A DNA stretch of 64,000 bases from Comamonas testosteroni (GCF_000761245.1 NZ_AWOR01000037.1:62001-126000), one strand, 5' to 3'. Counted from the stretch's first letter, positions 37,683 through 47,769 are shown. Notes: a model not told the origin generated them from the sequence alone. Translations and numbers: made by a program.

Positions 37683-40600
37683 ATGCCTCCAGATTTACTC
37701 GCTCCATTTTTGAAAACGCTCAAGGGGATATTTACGTCCTCTCGCGCGCCATCGAATGTGCATTCCAGTGGAAGCGGGCGGATCTTGGACATCGATGAAG
37801 AGGACATTCCAAGGTATCCCCCTTTCGCCAAAGGCATGCCCGTCGCGCCTGTGGATCGGGTCATGGCTACCCAAGCTGAATTGGTAGAGCGCATTCGCAT
37901 GGCGCTGGGCTTCAAAAAAGAAGACTTTCATCGCCTGGTTGTCCCAGTCATCGAGCGCTATGCGTCTTTTGTCCATCTGCTACCCGCATCAGAGGCACAC
38001 CACCACCGTGGGGCCGGAGGGCTGTTTCGTCACGGCCTTGAAGTGGCGTTCTGGTCAGCGCAAGCCTCTGAGGGGGTTATCTTTTCGACCGAGGGCACAC
38101 CGCGTGAGCGCCGTGACAACGAGCCAAGATGGAGGCTGGCCAGCTGCTTTTCTGGATTGCTGCATGACGTTGGCAAGCCGTTGTCCGATGTGTCGATCAC
38201 CGACCGCAACGGAAAGATCGTCTGGAACCCCTATGGGGACTCGCTCTATGAGTGGGCACGCAAGAACAACGTGGACCGCTATTTCATTCGCTGGCGCGAC
38301 AAACGGCATAAGCGTCACGAGTCGTTCTCGTTGCTGACCGTAGATCGCATTCTTCCTGACCAGACACGCGGCTTCCTGAGCGAAAGCGGCCCCAAGATCA
38401 TGGAGGCGATGCTTGAGGCGATCTCAGGTACTGGGGTTAATCAGCCTGTGACAAAGCTGATGCTGATGGCTGACCGGGAGAGTGTGGCCCGTGACTTGAA
38501 GCAGTCGCGCCTGAATGTCGATGAGTTCTCATATGGCGTACCTGTCGAGCGATATGTGTTCGATGCAATACGCCGATTGGTAAAGCAGGGCACTTGGAAA
38601 GTGAACGAGCTGGGCGCAAAAGTTTGGCACTTGAAGCAGGGCGTATTCATCGTCTGGAAGCCCGCCCAGGACATCACGGATCTGGTTGAGAAGGACAAAA
38701 TACCGGGCGTTCCGCGCGATGCCGACACCTTGGCCGATATCCTGGTTGAACGTGGTTTCGCTGTATCGAACATTGTTTCCGAAAACGGAAATATGGCCAC
38801 ATACCGCTACTGGGAGGTCATGCCCGATTTGGTGAAGGCCCAGGGGTTGGAGAAACCTCTCCTGATGCTTCGGCTGGAATCTCCTGATTTGGTTTTCACA
38901 ACCGAGCCACCTCCAGCGGTCGAAGGGGTAGTTACAGGCGAAGCAGCGGCAGAAGAGGTCGCTCTCAACGTGCAACTGACAGATCTGAATGCTCCAGACG
39001 TTGCACCAGGAAGCAGCACCGAAAATGACTGGAAGGATATGCGCTTTCCGCCAGATGAATCGGCGCAGTCGGCTGCGGCAACAACAGCACCAGCACCCGC
39101 ACAAATACCGATTCAAACGGCAGGACAGACCGCAGCCCACACTTCATCATCTGCACCAGTTGCTCAAAGCACAGGAGCTAATGTAAGCGCGCAAGGTGCG
39201 CCTGCTGTTCAGCCGCCTTCTGAGTCGAACTCAAACATGCTGGCGCTGATACCCGGCTTGATTCAGTCGCCCTCGGTTGCTGGCGTAGATGAAGATGGAA
39301 TCGGCGTCAGTGCTGAAGTGCTCAAGGCCGAGCAGGATGCCATGTCCGCCTTGGCCGGGATAGGCTTGATGGGATTGGACATGTTTGCACCTGTCCCCTC
39401 CCCAATGCCAGCAGCTGCAGCGCAACATAAGCCAGATCCGCTGCCAACGCCTCCAAACTCATCTGTAGCTGAATCCCCTGCACCGCCAAAAACGGAACAT
39501 GACCATGTGAGTTCGGTAGAAGTCTCTCCTATGCAGATGCTGGCGCAGGCAACAGGCTCAAAACCGGACGTGGATGCTCCTGCAACTGTAGGTCCTGCCA
39601 ATGATTTTCTGGCAGTACTGACAGCAAATTATCCGAGCGCAACAGAGTCGCATACTCCGTCTTCGATGCCTCAAAGTGCAGGGCAGGCGACAGGTAAGAG
39701 TGCTACAAAAATCAAAGCAAATAGGGCTGATAGACCAAAGCCTGAGGCTGCAAAGGGGGGACGACCAGCAGCTGCTCTAGGAACAGAGGAACAGTCGAAG
39801 GGCAGTGGCAAGGCTGGAGTGCATAAGGCTGCAATGCCTCCATATGCACACCCCCCAGCCGCCGTCCATGCAGCAGCTCGACCTCCTGCGGTGGAAAGTG
39901 CTACCGCGCCCGACTCAATGCCAGAGACATCGCACGTCTTGCCTCCCCCATCTGAATACAACCCTCTCCAAGAGCTGATTGATCTCAATATCGGTTTGGG
40001 ATTTGACCCTTTGCCTGAGCATATGCGTCTGGCCAACGATGTGGTCGAGCCTGTCCTTTCAGAGGAACCCATAAGCACGCAGTCGGAGCCAGGAGCTGGC
40101 CCTGTCGATCTCTCAGGAGGCTTGGCTGAGGTACTGGCTCAATACGGATCTCAAGTGCAGGCATTGATCATGGCTGCCGTGATGCCGGTATTGCTGCGCG
40201 ATATGACCCTTGGGGAAGTTTTGTTCATGCATGGTCAGCAGGCGGCGATCTATTACCCAGAGGGAGCAAGGAAGATTGGCGGCGATGCCTCTGAGGTAAT
40301 CAAGATACTGGCCCAGCAACAAGCAATTTCCATCAATCCAGCAACTCCAGGCCGCTATGTCTGGGACTTTGACGGCTACATGGGCATTGTGCTTTGCGAG
40401 CCTATATCTGAAGCGATACGGGTGGCGCTCGCTCAAGCAGGAGAGCAGGAAGAAGCTGGAATCTGTCAGCTGGCAATGATGGCTCCAGTGCAATTCATTG
40501 AGGTCACACCGAGCGAACCTACTCCAATGGACAAGCTGCGTGGAGCTGCATTGGCGGAAGCAGTCTTGAACACGGGCTTCAAGATGCCTGTTCGCCAGAA

Positions 40601-41129
40601 GCGCACCAAGACAGCCTTGCGTGATGTCAAGCCCAAAGGCCGAGGGGCAGATCCAGGCCTGGGCATCGCAGAGGCTGCAGCTCCGCGTCAATCTCCACTA
40701 TTTATCCCGGCCCATGAAAAGCGTACTGAAAGTCAGCCGCCAGTAGCCCTGGCCATTGAACACGAGATTTCCAAGGTCTCATCCAGCCCATCTGCTGGAG
40801 CGGAAGAGAGGGCCGATTCACAAGCTCGTCCAAAGGGCAAGAAGGACAAGCAGAACGCGGCGAAGCCCGATACAGGCGAAGTGATAGAGGTGCGCGTTGA
40901 TCCCATCGAGCGCGCATTCCAACGGTTGATCGAAATGATTAAGGCGGGCAATGGACCGTGGCTTGCATCGGCGCCTATTCGTGAGGGAGAAAAGCTTTTG
41001 GTGGACAAGCGCACCCTTCAGCTGATGACCAACGACTTGATAGGCGTGGAGTTGATGACGGTGCACTTCAAGATGAGCAGCTTTGGCTTCAAGGTCCGCG
41101 AAAACCAATTAATTTATTCGGAGAAATAG
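37683..41129 (+). CDS. traI: MOBH-type conjugative relaxase TraI
   Basis: 1148 residues. The start at 37683 is preferred over 37590, which would include the operator. The TraI_2 domain has the MOBH histidine motif EAHHHRGAGGLFRHGLEVA (His106-108, His117) and the HD motif LLHDVGKP (His161-Asp162), which together bind metals for nicking at oriT. A long Pro/Ala/Gln/Ser-rich linker (about 450-790) joins a C-terminal TraI_2_C-like domain (about 800-1148). It nicks and pilots the transferred strand, and works with TraD, whose gene starts 3 bp downstream. oriT was not located. Confidence 0.93.
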   Translation: MPPDLLAPFLKTLKGIFTSSRAPSNVHSSGSGRILDIDEEDIPRYPPFAKGMPVAPVDRVMATQAELVERIRMALGFKKEDFHRLVVPVIERYASFVHLLPASEAHHHRGAGGLFRHGLEVAFWSAQASEGVIFSTEGTPRERRDNEPRWRLASCFSGLLHDVGKPLSDVSITDRNGKIVWNPYGDSLYEWARKNNVDRYFIRWRDKRHKRHESFSLLTVDRILPDQTRGFLSESGPKIMEAMLEAISGTGVNQPVTKLMLMADRESVARDLKQSRLNVDEFSYGVPVERYVFDAIRRLVKQGTWKVNELGAKVWHLKQGVFIVWKPAQDITDLVEKDKIPGVPRDADTLADILVERGFAVSNIVSENGNMATYRYWEVMPDLVKAQGLEKPLLMLRLESPDLVFTTEPPPAVEGVVTGEAAAEEVALNVQLTDLNAPDVAPGSSTENDWKDMRFPPDESAQSAAATTAPAPAQIPIQTAGQTAAHTSSSAPVAQSTGANVSAQGAPAVQPPSESNSNMLALIPGLIQSPSVAGVDEDGIGVSAEVLKAEQDAMSALAGIGLMGLDMFAPVPSPMPAAAAQHKPDPLPTPPNSSVAESPAPPKTEHDHVSSVEVSPMQMLAQATGSKPDVDAPATVGPANDFLAVLTANYPSATESHTPSSMPQSAGQATGKSATKIKANRADRPKPEAAKGGRPAAALGTEEQSKGSGKAGVHKAAMPPYAHPPAAVHAAARPPAVESATAPDSMPETSHVLPPPSEYNPLQELIDLNIGLGFDPLPEHMRLANDVVEPVLSEEPISTQSEPGAGPVDLSGGLAEVLAQYGSQVQALIMAAVMPVLLRDMTLGEVLFMHGQQAAIYYPEGARKIGGDASEVIKILAQQQAISINPATPGRYVWDFDGYMGIVLCEPISEAIRVALAQAGEQEEAGICQLAMMAPVQFIEVTPSEPTPMDKLRGAALAEAVLNTGFKMPVRQKRTKTALRDVKPKGRGADPGLGIAEAAAPRQSPLFIPAHEKRTESQPPVALAIEHEISKVSSSPSAGAEERADSQARPKGKKDKQNAAKPDTGEVIEVRVDPIERAFQRLIEMIKAGNGPWLASAPIREGEKLLVDKRTLQLMTNDLIGVELMTVHFKMSSFGFKVRENQLIYSEK

Positions 41130-41131
41130 AG

Positions 41132-43000
41132 ATGGCAATTGAATACGATGCTTTGGCCTATGAGATGCCCTGGCGGCCAAACTATGAAAAGCGCGCGGTC
41201 ATGGGGTGGGGGCTGGCCACCTTTGGAGCAATGTGTGTGCAGCAGGTCACAGAGATGCCCCCGCAGCCTTTCTACTGGATGGCTGGTATAGGTGCGACTA
41301 TGGCCATGGCCAGACTTCCGAAGGCCTACAAGCTTCACAAGCTGCAAGAGCACCTTAAGGGCAGACCACTGGAATTCATCAAGATTTCAGAGGTGCAAAA
41401 GATGATCAGCAAACACAAGGATGAGCTGTGGCTCGGCAAAGGCTTCATCTGGGAAAACCGCCACGCACAGCGCGTTTTTGAGATCCTGCGCAGAGACTGG
41501 TCTTCCATCACCAACCAGAAGTCATTGCTCGAAACGCTGCTGCTGAGGCTGAACCTCAAAGCTTCCAAAGAACTGGAGATGGGTCAACCCTGGATTCATG
41601 GGGTGGAACCGAATGAGGTGGATCTGTATCAGCCTTTGAAGCATGTAGAAGGGCACTCACTTTGGGTCGGGACAACGGGTAGTGGCAAAACGCGCGCATT
41701 CGATGTGAATATTGCCCAGGCCATCATGCGCAATGAGGTGGTCATCATCATTGATCCCAAGGGCGATAAGGAGATGCGCGACAACGCGCGGCGTACTTGT
41801 GAAGCGATGGGCACCCCGGAGCGCTTCATACAGTTCCATCCTGCCTTCCCGGAAGAGTCCGTGCGAATAGACCCGCTTCGCAATTTCACACGCGGGACAG
41901 AGATTGCTTCCCGTCTGGCGGCGCTCATCCCGAGCGAAGCTGGCGCTGATCCCTTCAAGTCGTTCGGCTGGCAGGCCTTGAACAATATCGTTCAAGGCCT
42001 GCTGATCTGCCACGAGCGTCCCAACTTGATCAAGCTGCGCCGCTACCTTGAAGGCGGTGCTGAAGGCCTGGTTGTAAAGGCTGTTAAGACCTATTCTGAG
42101 AAGGTTGACCCACATTGGGAAGAGAAGGCCGCACCGTACTTGGAAAAGGTCAAGAACGCCAGTCTCGACAAACAGGCTGTGGCTCTGATGAAGTTCTATC
42201 TGGCGGAAATACAGCCTACTTTCCCAAGCTCCGAGCTGGAGGGGCTGCTGAACATGTATCAGCATGACGCCACCCACTTCGGCAAGATGGTGTCGAACCT
42301 CTTGCCCATCATGAACATGCTGACTTCCGGTGATATCGGGGCACTGCTCTCGCCAGATCCAAACGATCTGAGCGACGAGAGGCCCATAACTGATAACGCG
42401 AAGATCATCAACAACGGCATGGTTGCCTACATCGGGCTGGACTCGCTCACAGACAGCATGGTGGGCAGTGCAATCGGATCAATTTACTTGTCGGACCTGA
42501 CAGCGGTGGCGGGTGATCGCTACAACTACGGCGTCGATAACCGACCAGTCAATATTTTTATCGATGAAGCTGCTGAAGTCCTCAATGATCCAACTATTCA
42601 GCTGCTCAACAAAGGGCGGGGAGCAAAGATGCGATTGTTTGTTGCGACACAAACGATTGCAGATTTCACAACACGCTTGGGCAGTCAAGAGAAGGCGCTA
42701 CAAGTTCTAGGTAATATCAACAATATTTTTGCTCTTCGCGTCACAGACACTGAGTCGCAAAAGTACATAGCGGAAAATTTACCTATGACGCGCGTGAAGT
42801 ACGTCATGCGCAACCAAGGACACAACACAGACGGCGATCAACCAATCATGCATGGTGGCAACCAGGGGGAGCGCCTGATGGAGGAAGAAGCAGAGCTTTT
42901 TCCGTCTCAGCTGCTGGGGATGCTGCCGAACCTGGAGTTCATAGGGAAGATTTCAGGCGGGCGTGTGGTAAAGGGGAGGTTGCCGATATTGACTTCATAA
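41132..43000 (+). CDS. traD: Type IV coupling protein TraD
   Basis: 622 residues. Two N-terminal hydrophobic stretches (about 22-40 and 47-62) are followed by a VirD4/TrwB-type ATPase with Walker A GTTGSGKT (180-187) and Walker B NIFIDEAAEV (about 474-483). It links the relaxosome to the secretion channel. GGAGAAATAGAG lies before the ATG. Length and gene order match SXT/IncC TraD. Confidence 0.95.
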   Translation: MAIEYDALAYEMPWRPNYEKRAVMGWGLATFGAMCVQQVTEMPPQPFYWMAGIGATMAMARLPKAYKLHKLQEHLKGRPLEFIKISEVQKMISKHKDELWLGKGFIWENRHAQRVFEILRRDWSSITNQKSLLETLLLRLNLKASKELEMGQPWIHGVEPNEVDLYQPLKHVEGHSLWVGTTGSGKTRAFDVNIAQAIMRNEVVIIIDPKGDKEMRDNARRTCEAMGTPERFIQFHPAFPEESVRIDPLRNFTRGTEIASRLAALIPSEAGADPFKSFGWQALNNIVQGLLICHERPNLIKLRRYLEGGAEGLVVKAVKTYSEKVDPHWEEKAAPYLEKVKNASLDKQAVALMKFYLAEIQPTFPSSELEGLLNMYQHDATHFGKMVSNLLPIMNMLTSGDIGALLSPDPNDLSDERPITDNAKIINNGMVAYIGLDSLTDSMVGSAIGSIYLSDLTAVAGDRYNYGVDNRPVNIFIDEAAEVLNDPTIQLLNKGRGAKMRLFVATQTIADFTTRLGSQEKALQVLGNINNIFALRVTDTESQKYIAENLPMTRVKYVMRNQGHNTDGDQPIMHGGNQGERLMEEEAELFPSQLLGMLPNLEFIGKISGGRVVKGRLPILTS

Positions 43001-43006
43001 GAGGAT

Positions 43007-43609
43007 ATGAAAAAAAACAATTCTGAAAAGTATCGGAACTATGAGGTCATATCAATGATTGACACGACTTTGCCTTTTACTATGGTTGAAAAAATCAAGG
43101 CAAATAGTAAGAAAAGTAATGAATTACTAAGTGTTTTGCAGTTTGATTGGCCTGATGTTGAATTGGTGCTTCAGAAGTTAACAAGGTATGTAACTGCAGG
43201 AATCCAAGCCGATAAGAAACCTGTAATACAGACTATTATTGAAGAAGCTTTGGAGCAGTACGCGGTTCTCTTGATTGAAAACAACGGGAAAAAAATACTA
43301 GATCCAATACGCCTTGGAATGTTTCTTAAGTGTTTGATTGATGAAACAGTACTGGCGCTTCGAGTGAAAGTCTGTTCAAGCAATGGAAGCTCTTGGGATG
43401 TCTCTCAAGGAATTCCATTTGCTGACTGGGTAATGGCAAATAAGCCAAGGATAACGATTCATGAGAGCAGTGACTTTACTTTGGATGATGATTTAATTAG
43501 TAGAAGGTATGTCTATGATTACATCACCAATGAAAGAATCAAAAAAGTATTGCGGAGAGTAAATTATGAACAAACCGTGGTTTGTGGTGGTGATTCTGCT
43601 TCTCCTTGA
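43007..43609 (+). CDS. Hypothetical A+T-rich gene between traD and the DUF4400 gene
   Basis: 200 residues, AGAGG just upstream. The DNA is clearly A+T-richer than traD. The product is soluble and helical in the middle (PVIQTIIEEALEQYAVLL, LGMFLKCLIDETVLAL). It overlaps the next gene by 44 bp. The position corresponds to small variable genes after traD in SXT-like elements. Confidence 0.65.
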   Translation: MKKNNSEKYRNYEVISMIDTTLPFTMVEKIKANSKKSNELLSVLQFDWPDVELVLQKLTRYVTAGIQADKKPVIQTIIEEALEQYAVLLIENNGKKILDPIRLGMFLKCLIDETVLALRVKVCSSNGSSWDVSQGIPFADWVMANKPRITIHESSDFTLDDDLISRRYVYDYITNERIKKVLRRVNYEQTVVCGGDSASP

Positions 43610-44195
43610 AGCAACAGTAATTTTGCTTTTGATTCCAGGTGATTGGACCAAAAAGCAAATACATATTGAACAGAAATATGTAGAGCAAACACTAGGCGAG
43701 GACACTAGAGAGTGGGTGAGGAAGAGGGCAAATGGCTGGTATAACTACGCAATACTCGATTCCGGGTTTTATGAGGGTGCGCTGAATACGCTTATTCCTA
43801 CTGAAACTGAGAAAAAACGCTCTCGTGGAATGGAGAAGATGGGGCAGGATTGGTTCGCCTGGGTTGAAGGGCGACTGAATGCATTCATGAATGCCGCATA
43901 CCAGTTCTTTTCACGACTTGCACTTCTCATGGCCTGGTTGCCTTACATGTTGATCTTGTTCATTCCGGCGAGCTACGATGGGTTGATGACCTGGAAAATC
44001 AAACGGACCAACTTTGACTACTCAAGCCCAGTCATGCATCGATATGCAGTTCGCGGAGCGAGCTACTTGGTGTTCGGTCTGTTAGCAGCGTTTATGGCTC
44101 CCATCGCGTTGAACCCGATCATCATCCCTGTGGCGCTGATGGGCACTATCGTCTTGATAGGTCTGGCCATGGGTAACGTCCAGAAGCGAATTTGA
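43566..44195 (+). CDS. DUF4400 (TraJ/ICE membrane protein) family protein
   Basis: 209 residues. There is an N-terminal helix (6-23), a charged periplasmic region (about 30-110, EWVRKRANGWYNYAILDSGFYEG) and further helices (about 118-136, 165-205). RLNAFMNAAYQFFSRL and KIKRTNFDYSSPV resemble the integrating-conjugative-element membrane family that follows TraD in SXT/R391 (called TraJ there). It is probably an accessory to coupling-protein function. Confidence 0.75.
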   Translation: MNKPWFVVVILLLLEATVILLLIPGDWTKKQIHIEQKYVEQTLGEDTREWVRKRANGWYNYAILDSGFYEGALNTLIPTETEKKRSRGMEKMGQDWFAWVEGRLNAFMNAAYQFFSRLALLMAWLPYMLILFIPASYDGLMTWKIKRTNFDYSSPVMHRYAVRGASYLVFGLLAAFMAPIALNPIIIPVALMGTIVLIGLAMGNVQKRI

Positions 44196-44219
44196 TAGCA
44201 ACAGCATCCAACCGTGTAT

Positions 44220-44255
44220 AAGAAGGGCATCCATTTGGGGTGCCCTTCTTTTTTG
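44220..44255 (+). terminator. Intrinsic terminator of the traI-traD operon
   Basis: AGAAGGGCA pairs with TGCCCTTCT, followed by TTTTT. Confidence 0.9.
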
Positions 44256-44272
44256 GCTGAGGCAAGGAAAGA

Positions 44273-44292
44273 CTTTTTCGCATGCGAAAAAG
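44273..44292. promoter_or_regulatory. 20-bp palindrome CTTTTTCGCATGCGAAAAAG
   Basis: A perfect 20-bp palindrome 48 bp upstream of the GCCC-N5-GGGC site of the traL promoter. It shares its 14-bp core with copies at 20608 and 49017, making it a good candidate repressor or partition-protein site. Confidence 0.7.
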
Positions 44293-44340
44293 ATAGATTG
44301 CCAGCCGATGCTTCTTACAGCGCCCGATAGTGCTGGAGTT

Positions 44341-44393
44341 GCCCTCTATGGGCGTTTGGTCATGCACGTTTTTCCTTTGAACTCTGAAGAATT
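44341..44393 (+). promoter_or_regulatory. Activator-type operator GCCC-N5-GGGC of the traLEKBVA operon
   Basis: GCCCTCTATGGGC (44341-44353). The expected -10 position at +34 reads AAGAAT, which does not fit the YANNCT form of the other copies. traL begins 61 bp after the repeat. Confidence 0.62.
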
Positions 44394-44414
44394 CGAGTCA
44401 AGGAGAAAGTTCGC

Positions 44415-44696
44415 ATGAAGTTGATTGAAATCCCTCGTCGTATCGATGAGCCGCCACATCTGATGCTCTGGAGCGCCGATGAATTAGCTCCCATGCTGCT
44501 AGGGCTTGTTGTGGGTGTTGTGGTCGGCAAAGCTCTGCTTTGCGTGCTGGCCGGGATGCTTGTCACAAACCTCTACCGTCGATTCAAGGACAGCAATCCT
44601 GATGGCTATTTGTTGCACATGCTCTATTGGACTGGTGCAGCCTTCTCCAAAGGACGCTCGATGGTCAACCCATTCATCAGGACGTTCGTGGCATGA
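44415..44696 (+). CDS. traL: F-type conjugation protein TraL
   Basis: 93 residues. RRIDEPPHLMLWSADE at the N-terminus and a central membrane segment (about 25-50) followed by RRFKDSNPDGYLLHMLYW are the TraL signature. It is an inner-membrane pilus-assembly component of the mating pair formation complex. It overlaps traE by 4 nt. GGAGAAAG lies upstream. Confidence 0.93.
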   Translation: MKLIEIPRRIDEPPHLMLWSADELAPMLLGLVVGVVVGKALLCVLAGMLVTNLYRRFKDSNPDGYLLHMLYWTGAAFSKGRSMVNPFIRTFVA

Positions 44697-45382
44697 ACAT
44701 CAATAATTACCTGAAGAAGTATGCGTGGATGCAGACTGAGATCCATTGGGGTCGAGTTTTTATGGGGGGTCTTATTGCGATCAATGCTTTATTGGTCGTA
44801 AAAGTCCTCACCAAAGAAACCATTGTTGAAATAGTCCCATTCACATTAACTGAAGACGCTTGGCTGGGTGAGAAATCTGCATCACGATCATATAAAGAGT
44901 CTTGGGCATTGGCATTTGCACAGTTGTTCGGCAACGTAACACCCGCAACAGTGGACTTTGTTAAGACACGGACAACACCATTTTTCGCTCCAAAAATTTA
45001 CTCTCAAATCATTGAAATTCTTGAGGTGCAGTCTCGGCAAATCAAAGATGACCGAGTTTCTCTCCGTTTTGAACCGCGTCATGTTGAATATGAAATGGGA
45101 ACGGATAAGGTGTTTGTTTATGGGTATTCGTTTGCCAAGGGCGCAAGCTCTAAAGAGTCGCGTACTGACAGAACGTATGAATTCCGCATAAAGATTGCCA
45201 AGTATGCACCTCAAATTGACTACATCGATACATACGCCGGTCGGCCGCGCACAAAAACCATTGAAGCGAATCTGAAGCGCAAAGAAGAACAAAGAGAGAT
45301 GCGCGAGGAAAAAGAGAAAAGAATCCAGGAGCAGAACGAAGATGATATGCAAAGAAATTCGAGTGATGAAAGCGAATTCTAA
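44693..45382 (+). CDS. traE: F-type conjugation protein TraE
   Basis: 229 residues from the ATG at 44693. There is an N-terminal membrane anchor (about 22-40), then a VirB8-like periplasmic domain (KESWALAFAQLFGNVTPATVDFV). The C-terminal 35 residues are a highly charged coiled-coil-like tail (KRKEEQREMREEKEKRIQEQ), longer than in F TraE. It is an inner-membrane scaffold of the secretion channel. Confidence 0.92.
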   Translation: MNINNYLKKYAWMQTEIHWGRVFMGGLIAINALLVVKVLTKETIVEIVPFTLTEDAWLGEKSASRSYKESWALAFAQLFGNVTPATVDFVKTRTTPFFAPKIYSQIIEILEVQSRQIKDDRVSLRFEPRHVEYEMGTDKVFVYGYSFAKGASSKESRTDRTYEFRIKIAKYAPQIDYIDTYAGRPRTKTIEANLKRKEEQREMREEKEKRIQEQNEDDMQRNSSDESEF

Positions 45383-46373
45383 ATACCTGCTGGCCGTGAG
45401 CCTTGCAATTGCTGGTCATGTGCATGCACAAGATAAAACACCGGCCATGGATGATATCCCTGTGGTGCCTGCTGGAGTCATGCGTGAGAACGTTCCGGCT
45501 CCGATAGGAAGTCGATCTGCTGTGGCTAACAATCAGAAGGCCAGGGGCCAAGGTGCTGAAGCAGGTGTGGACTCTGGAAATTTCTCAGGGAATATCAACA
45601 GTAGTTCACATATAACGATGAAGCCAGGGGTGAACCAGATCATTCCAATTGCTATTGGGCATCCAAATCGTATTGTGACTCCATTTAGTACACCCGATAT
45701 CACCTCTACGACTCTTAGTTCCGGTGGTGGAGGGGGGGAGAAAGATAAATGCGGTGAAGTCTGTATTAAGGACAACGTAATTTATATCGCTACTCTTAAA
45801 GAAAGCCCTGTGACGATGTTCATCACCGAGAAGGGGAGTGAATCGCAAGCACTAAGTTTGACGATGATTCCACGCAAAATTCCACCGCGCGAAGTATTCG
45901 TTAAGCTTGATGGCTCATTTGCTGGTGGTATGGGTGGGGTCCGGGCTAGTGCAAATGCCAAAGCTGAGGCTTGGGAAACTAGCCAGCCTTACATCGAAAC
46001 TATCAGAACGCTGTTCAGAAAACTCGCGCTGAATGAAATCCCTCAAGGGTTCACGATGACAGCGACACCGCGCGAACTCGCAGCAAAGGCACCTAAGTGT
46101 TCTATCCCTGGGCTGTCGGTTGATTTCGCAGCAGGCCAGTACATGGCTGGCCATAACCTGAATGTTTATGTCGGCGTAGCGCGTAACGACAGCCAGGATC
46201 TGGTTGAGTTTCGTGAATCTCAGTGTGCAAACTGGAATACAGCAGCCATCACCAGCTGGCCACTGAAGGTGCTGGAGCCAGGACAGCGCACAGAGGTCTA
46301 TGTGGCAGTGAAGCAAGGGCATGCTCCTAGCTCGATGTCTCAGCGTCCATCCCTGATAGGAGGCCGGAATTGA
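45366..46373 (+). CDS. traK: F-type conjugation protein TraK (secretin-like, VirB9-type)
   Basis: 335 residues when started at 45366, which puts a signal peptide (cleavage after HVHA, about residue 21) at the N-terminus; 45342 is an alternative. A Gly/Ser-rich linker (TTLSSGGGGGEKDK) precedes the conserved C-terminal region (SLTMIPRKIPPREVFVKL). It is an outer-membrane core complex component with TraV and TraB. Confidence 0.9.
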   Translation: MKANSKYLLAVSLAIAGHVHAQDKTPAMDDIPVVPAGVMRENVPAPIGSRSAVANNQKARGQGAEAGVDSGNFSGNINSSSHITMKPGVNQIIPIAIGHPNRIVTPFSTPDITSTTLSSGGGGGEKDKCGEVCIKDNVIYIATLKESPVTMFITEKGSESQALSLTMIPRKIPPREVFVKLDGSFAGGMGGVRASANAKAEAWETSQPYIETIRTLFRKLALNEIPQGFTMTATPRELAAKAPKCSIPGLSVDFAAGQYMAGHNLNVYVGVARNDSQDLVEFRESQCANWNTAAITSWPLKVLEPGQRTEVYVAVKQGHAPSSMSQRPSLIGGRN

Positions 46374-47719
46374 ATTTGATGCAGAAATGGGGGCAGCTGA
46401 CCCCCAAGGTCAAACGGCTGGTTGCGGTATCTGCAATCGGTGTAGTCATCCTTGGTGCTATGGCACTGACCACCTCGCCACCAGAAGAGAAAAAACAACG
46501 AGGACGCCATGAATCCATCAAGAGCATCCTGACTGATAAGAACACGCGGGACGTTGGCATCGACTCAATTTCTGGCTCCCTGAAAGCGCTGGAAAATAGG
46601 ATGAAGGGAGTTGAGCGCGAGCAAGAGCGTATAAAGAAAGAGGGAGTAAGTCAAAAGCCTGACTCAACCTCGGAAGAAAATACGGCTGAGAGCGCTCGCA
46701 TGAGGGCTGATATTGACCGTTTGATTGATATGGTCGAGGCGAAAAATCCTGCCCCTCCCAAAGGTGATGAAGCTGGAAAGGGGGCTGAAGCTGGAGGGAG
46801 CAAGCCTGGTGGGGAACCAGCTGTGGTGCAGCAAAGCTATATTGATCAGAAAGTGGACTTCAACGACCCTGCCTCGGTATTCAAATCCGCACCTCTTCCC
46901 CACACCAAGAAAATTCGTCAACACGATCATCCAGGAGGAACAGACACTGGTGAAAGTGACGACAAGCAGGTTGCAGGTCTGAATGCAGAGCAGCAAGAAA
47001 TGCGGATCGTAAGTATTTCTCAAGCAGAAGAAAAGTCGAAGTCGAAACCCAAAGAGGACGAGTCGCAAACCATGTCGTATTTGCCAGCAGGTTCCATAAT
47101 TACTGGAACGCTGATAAATGGTATGGATGCTCCAACTGGTCAAGGTGCGCGCAAAGATCCATTCCCATCAACTCTACGCATTCAGAAAGAGGCAATTCTG
47201 CCTAACAAGTTTCGCGCCGATGTCAGGGAGTGCTTCATGATTCTCTCTGGCTATGGGGACCTAAGCTCAGAGCGTGCGTATTTACGCGGTGAGACATTCT
47301 CTTGTATCAGGGAGGATGGCGGAGTTATTGAAGCTCGGCTTGACTCGTATGCGGTTGGCGAAGATGGTAAAGCTGGTGTAAGAGGTCGATTGGTTTCAAA
47401 ACAAGGACAGATGGTCGCAAAAAGCCTGATTGCTGGTTTCTTAGGCGGAGCATCAAAAGCAATGGACGTTAATGTGGTCCCAACTATCAACACGACTGGC
47501 TCAAATCGAACCGAATTCCAGTCTCCATTGTCTTCCGATCTTTTCCAAGGCGCGGCAGTTAAGGGGGCATCGAGCGCATTAGATCGAATTGCCAAGTTCT
47601 ATATTGAAATGGCGGAAGGTATTTTCCCAGTCATTGAGATCGATGCTGGGCGTCAATTGGATGTGATTGTGACGCGAGGCGCGCGACTGCAGATCCGCAA
47701 CCTGAAGCGCAAGCGTTAG
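46370..47719 (+). CDS. traB: F-type conjugation protein TraB (VirB10-like), TTG start
   Basis: 449 residues. GGAGG at 46359-46363 favours the TTG at 46370, which overlaps the traK stop; the ATG at 46379 is 15 nt from that site. There is one N-terminal membrane helix (about 17-34), a long charged/Pro periplasmic region with coiled coil (about 60-130), then the VirB10-like beta domain (YLPAGSIITGTLINGMDAPTG, CFMILSGYGDLSSERAYLRGE). It spans both membranes and transmits energy to the outer-membrane channel. Confidence 0.93.
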   Translation: MNLMQKWGQLTPKVKRLVAVSAIGVVILGAMALTTSPPEEKKQRGRHESIKSILTDKNTRDVGIDSISGSLKALENRMKGVEREQERIKKEGVSQKPDSTSEENTAESARMRADIDRLIDMVEAKNPAPPKGDEAGKGAEAGGSKPGGEPAVVQQSYIDQKVDFNDPASVFKSAPLPHTKKIRQHDHPGGTDTGESDDKQVAGLNAEQQEMRIVSISQAEEKSKSKPKEDESQTMSYLPAGSIITGTLINGMDAPTGQGARKDPFPSTLRIQKEAILPNKFRADVRECFMILSGYGDLSSERAYLRGETFSCIREDGGVIEARLDSYAVGEDGKAGVRGRLVSKQGQMVAKSLIAGFLGGASKAMDVNVVPTINTTGSNRTEFQSPLSSDLFQGAAVKGASSALDRIAKFYIEMAEGIFPVIEIDAGRQLDVIVTRGARLQIRNLKRKR

Positions 47720-47769
47720 AACAAAAACATGAATTGTCCGAAACGGGCAATTTGGAGGTGAAGCAAAAA

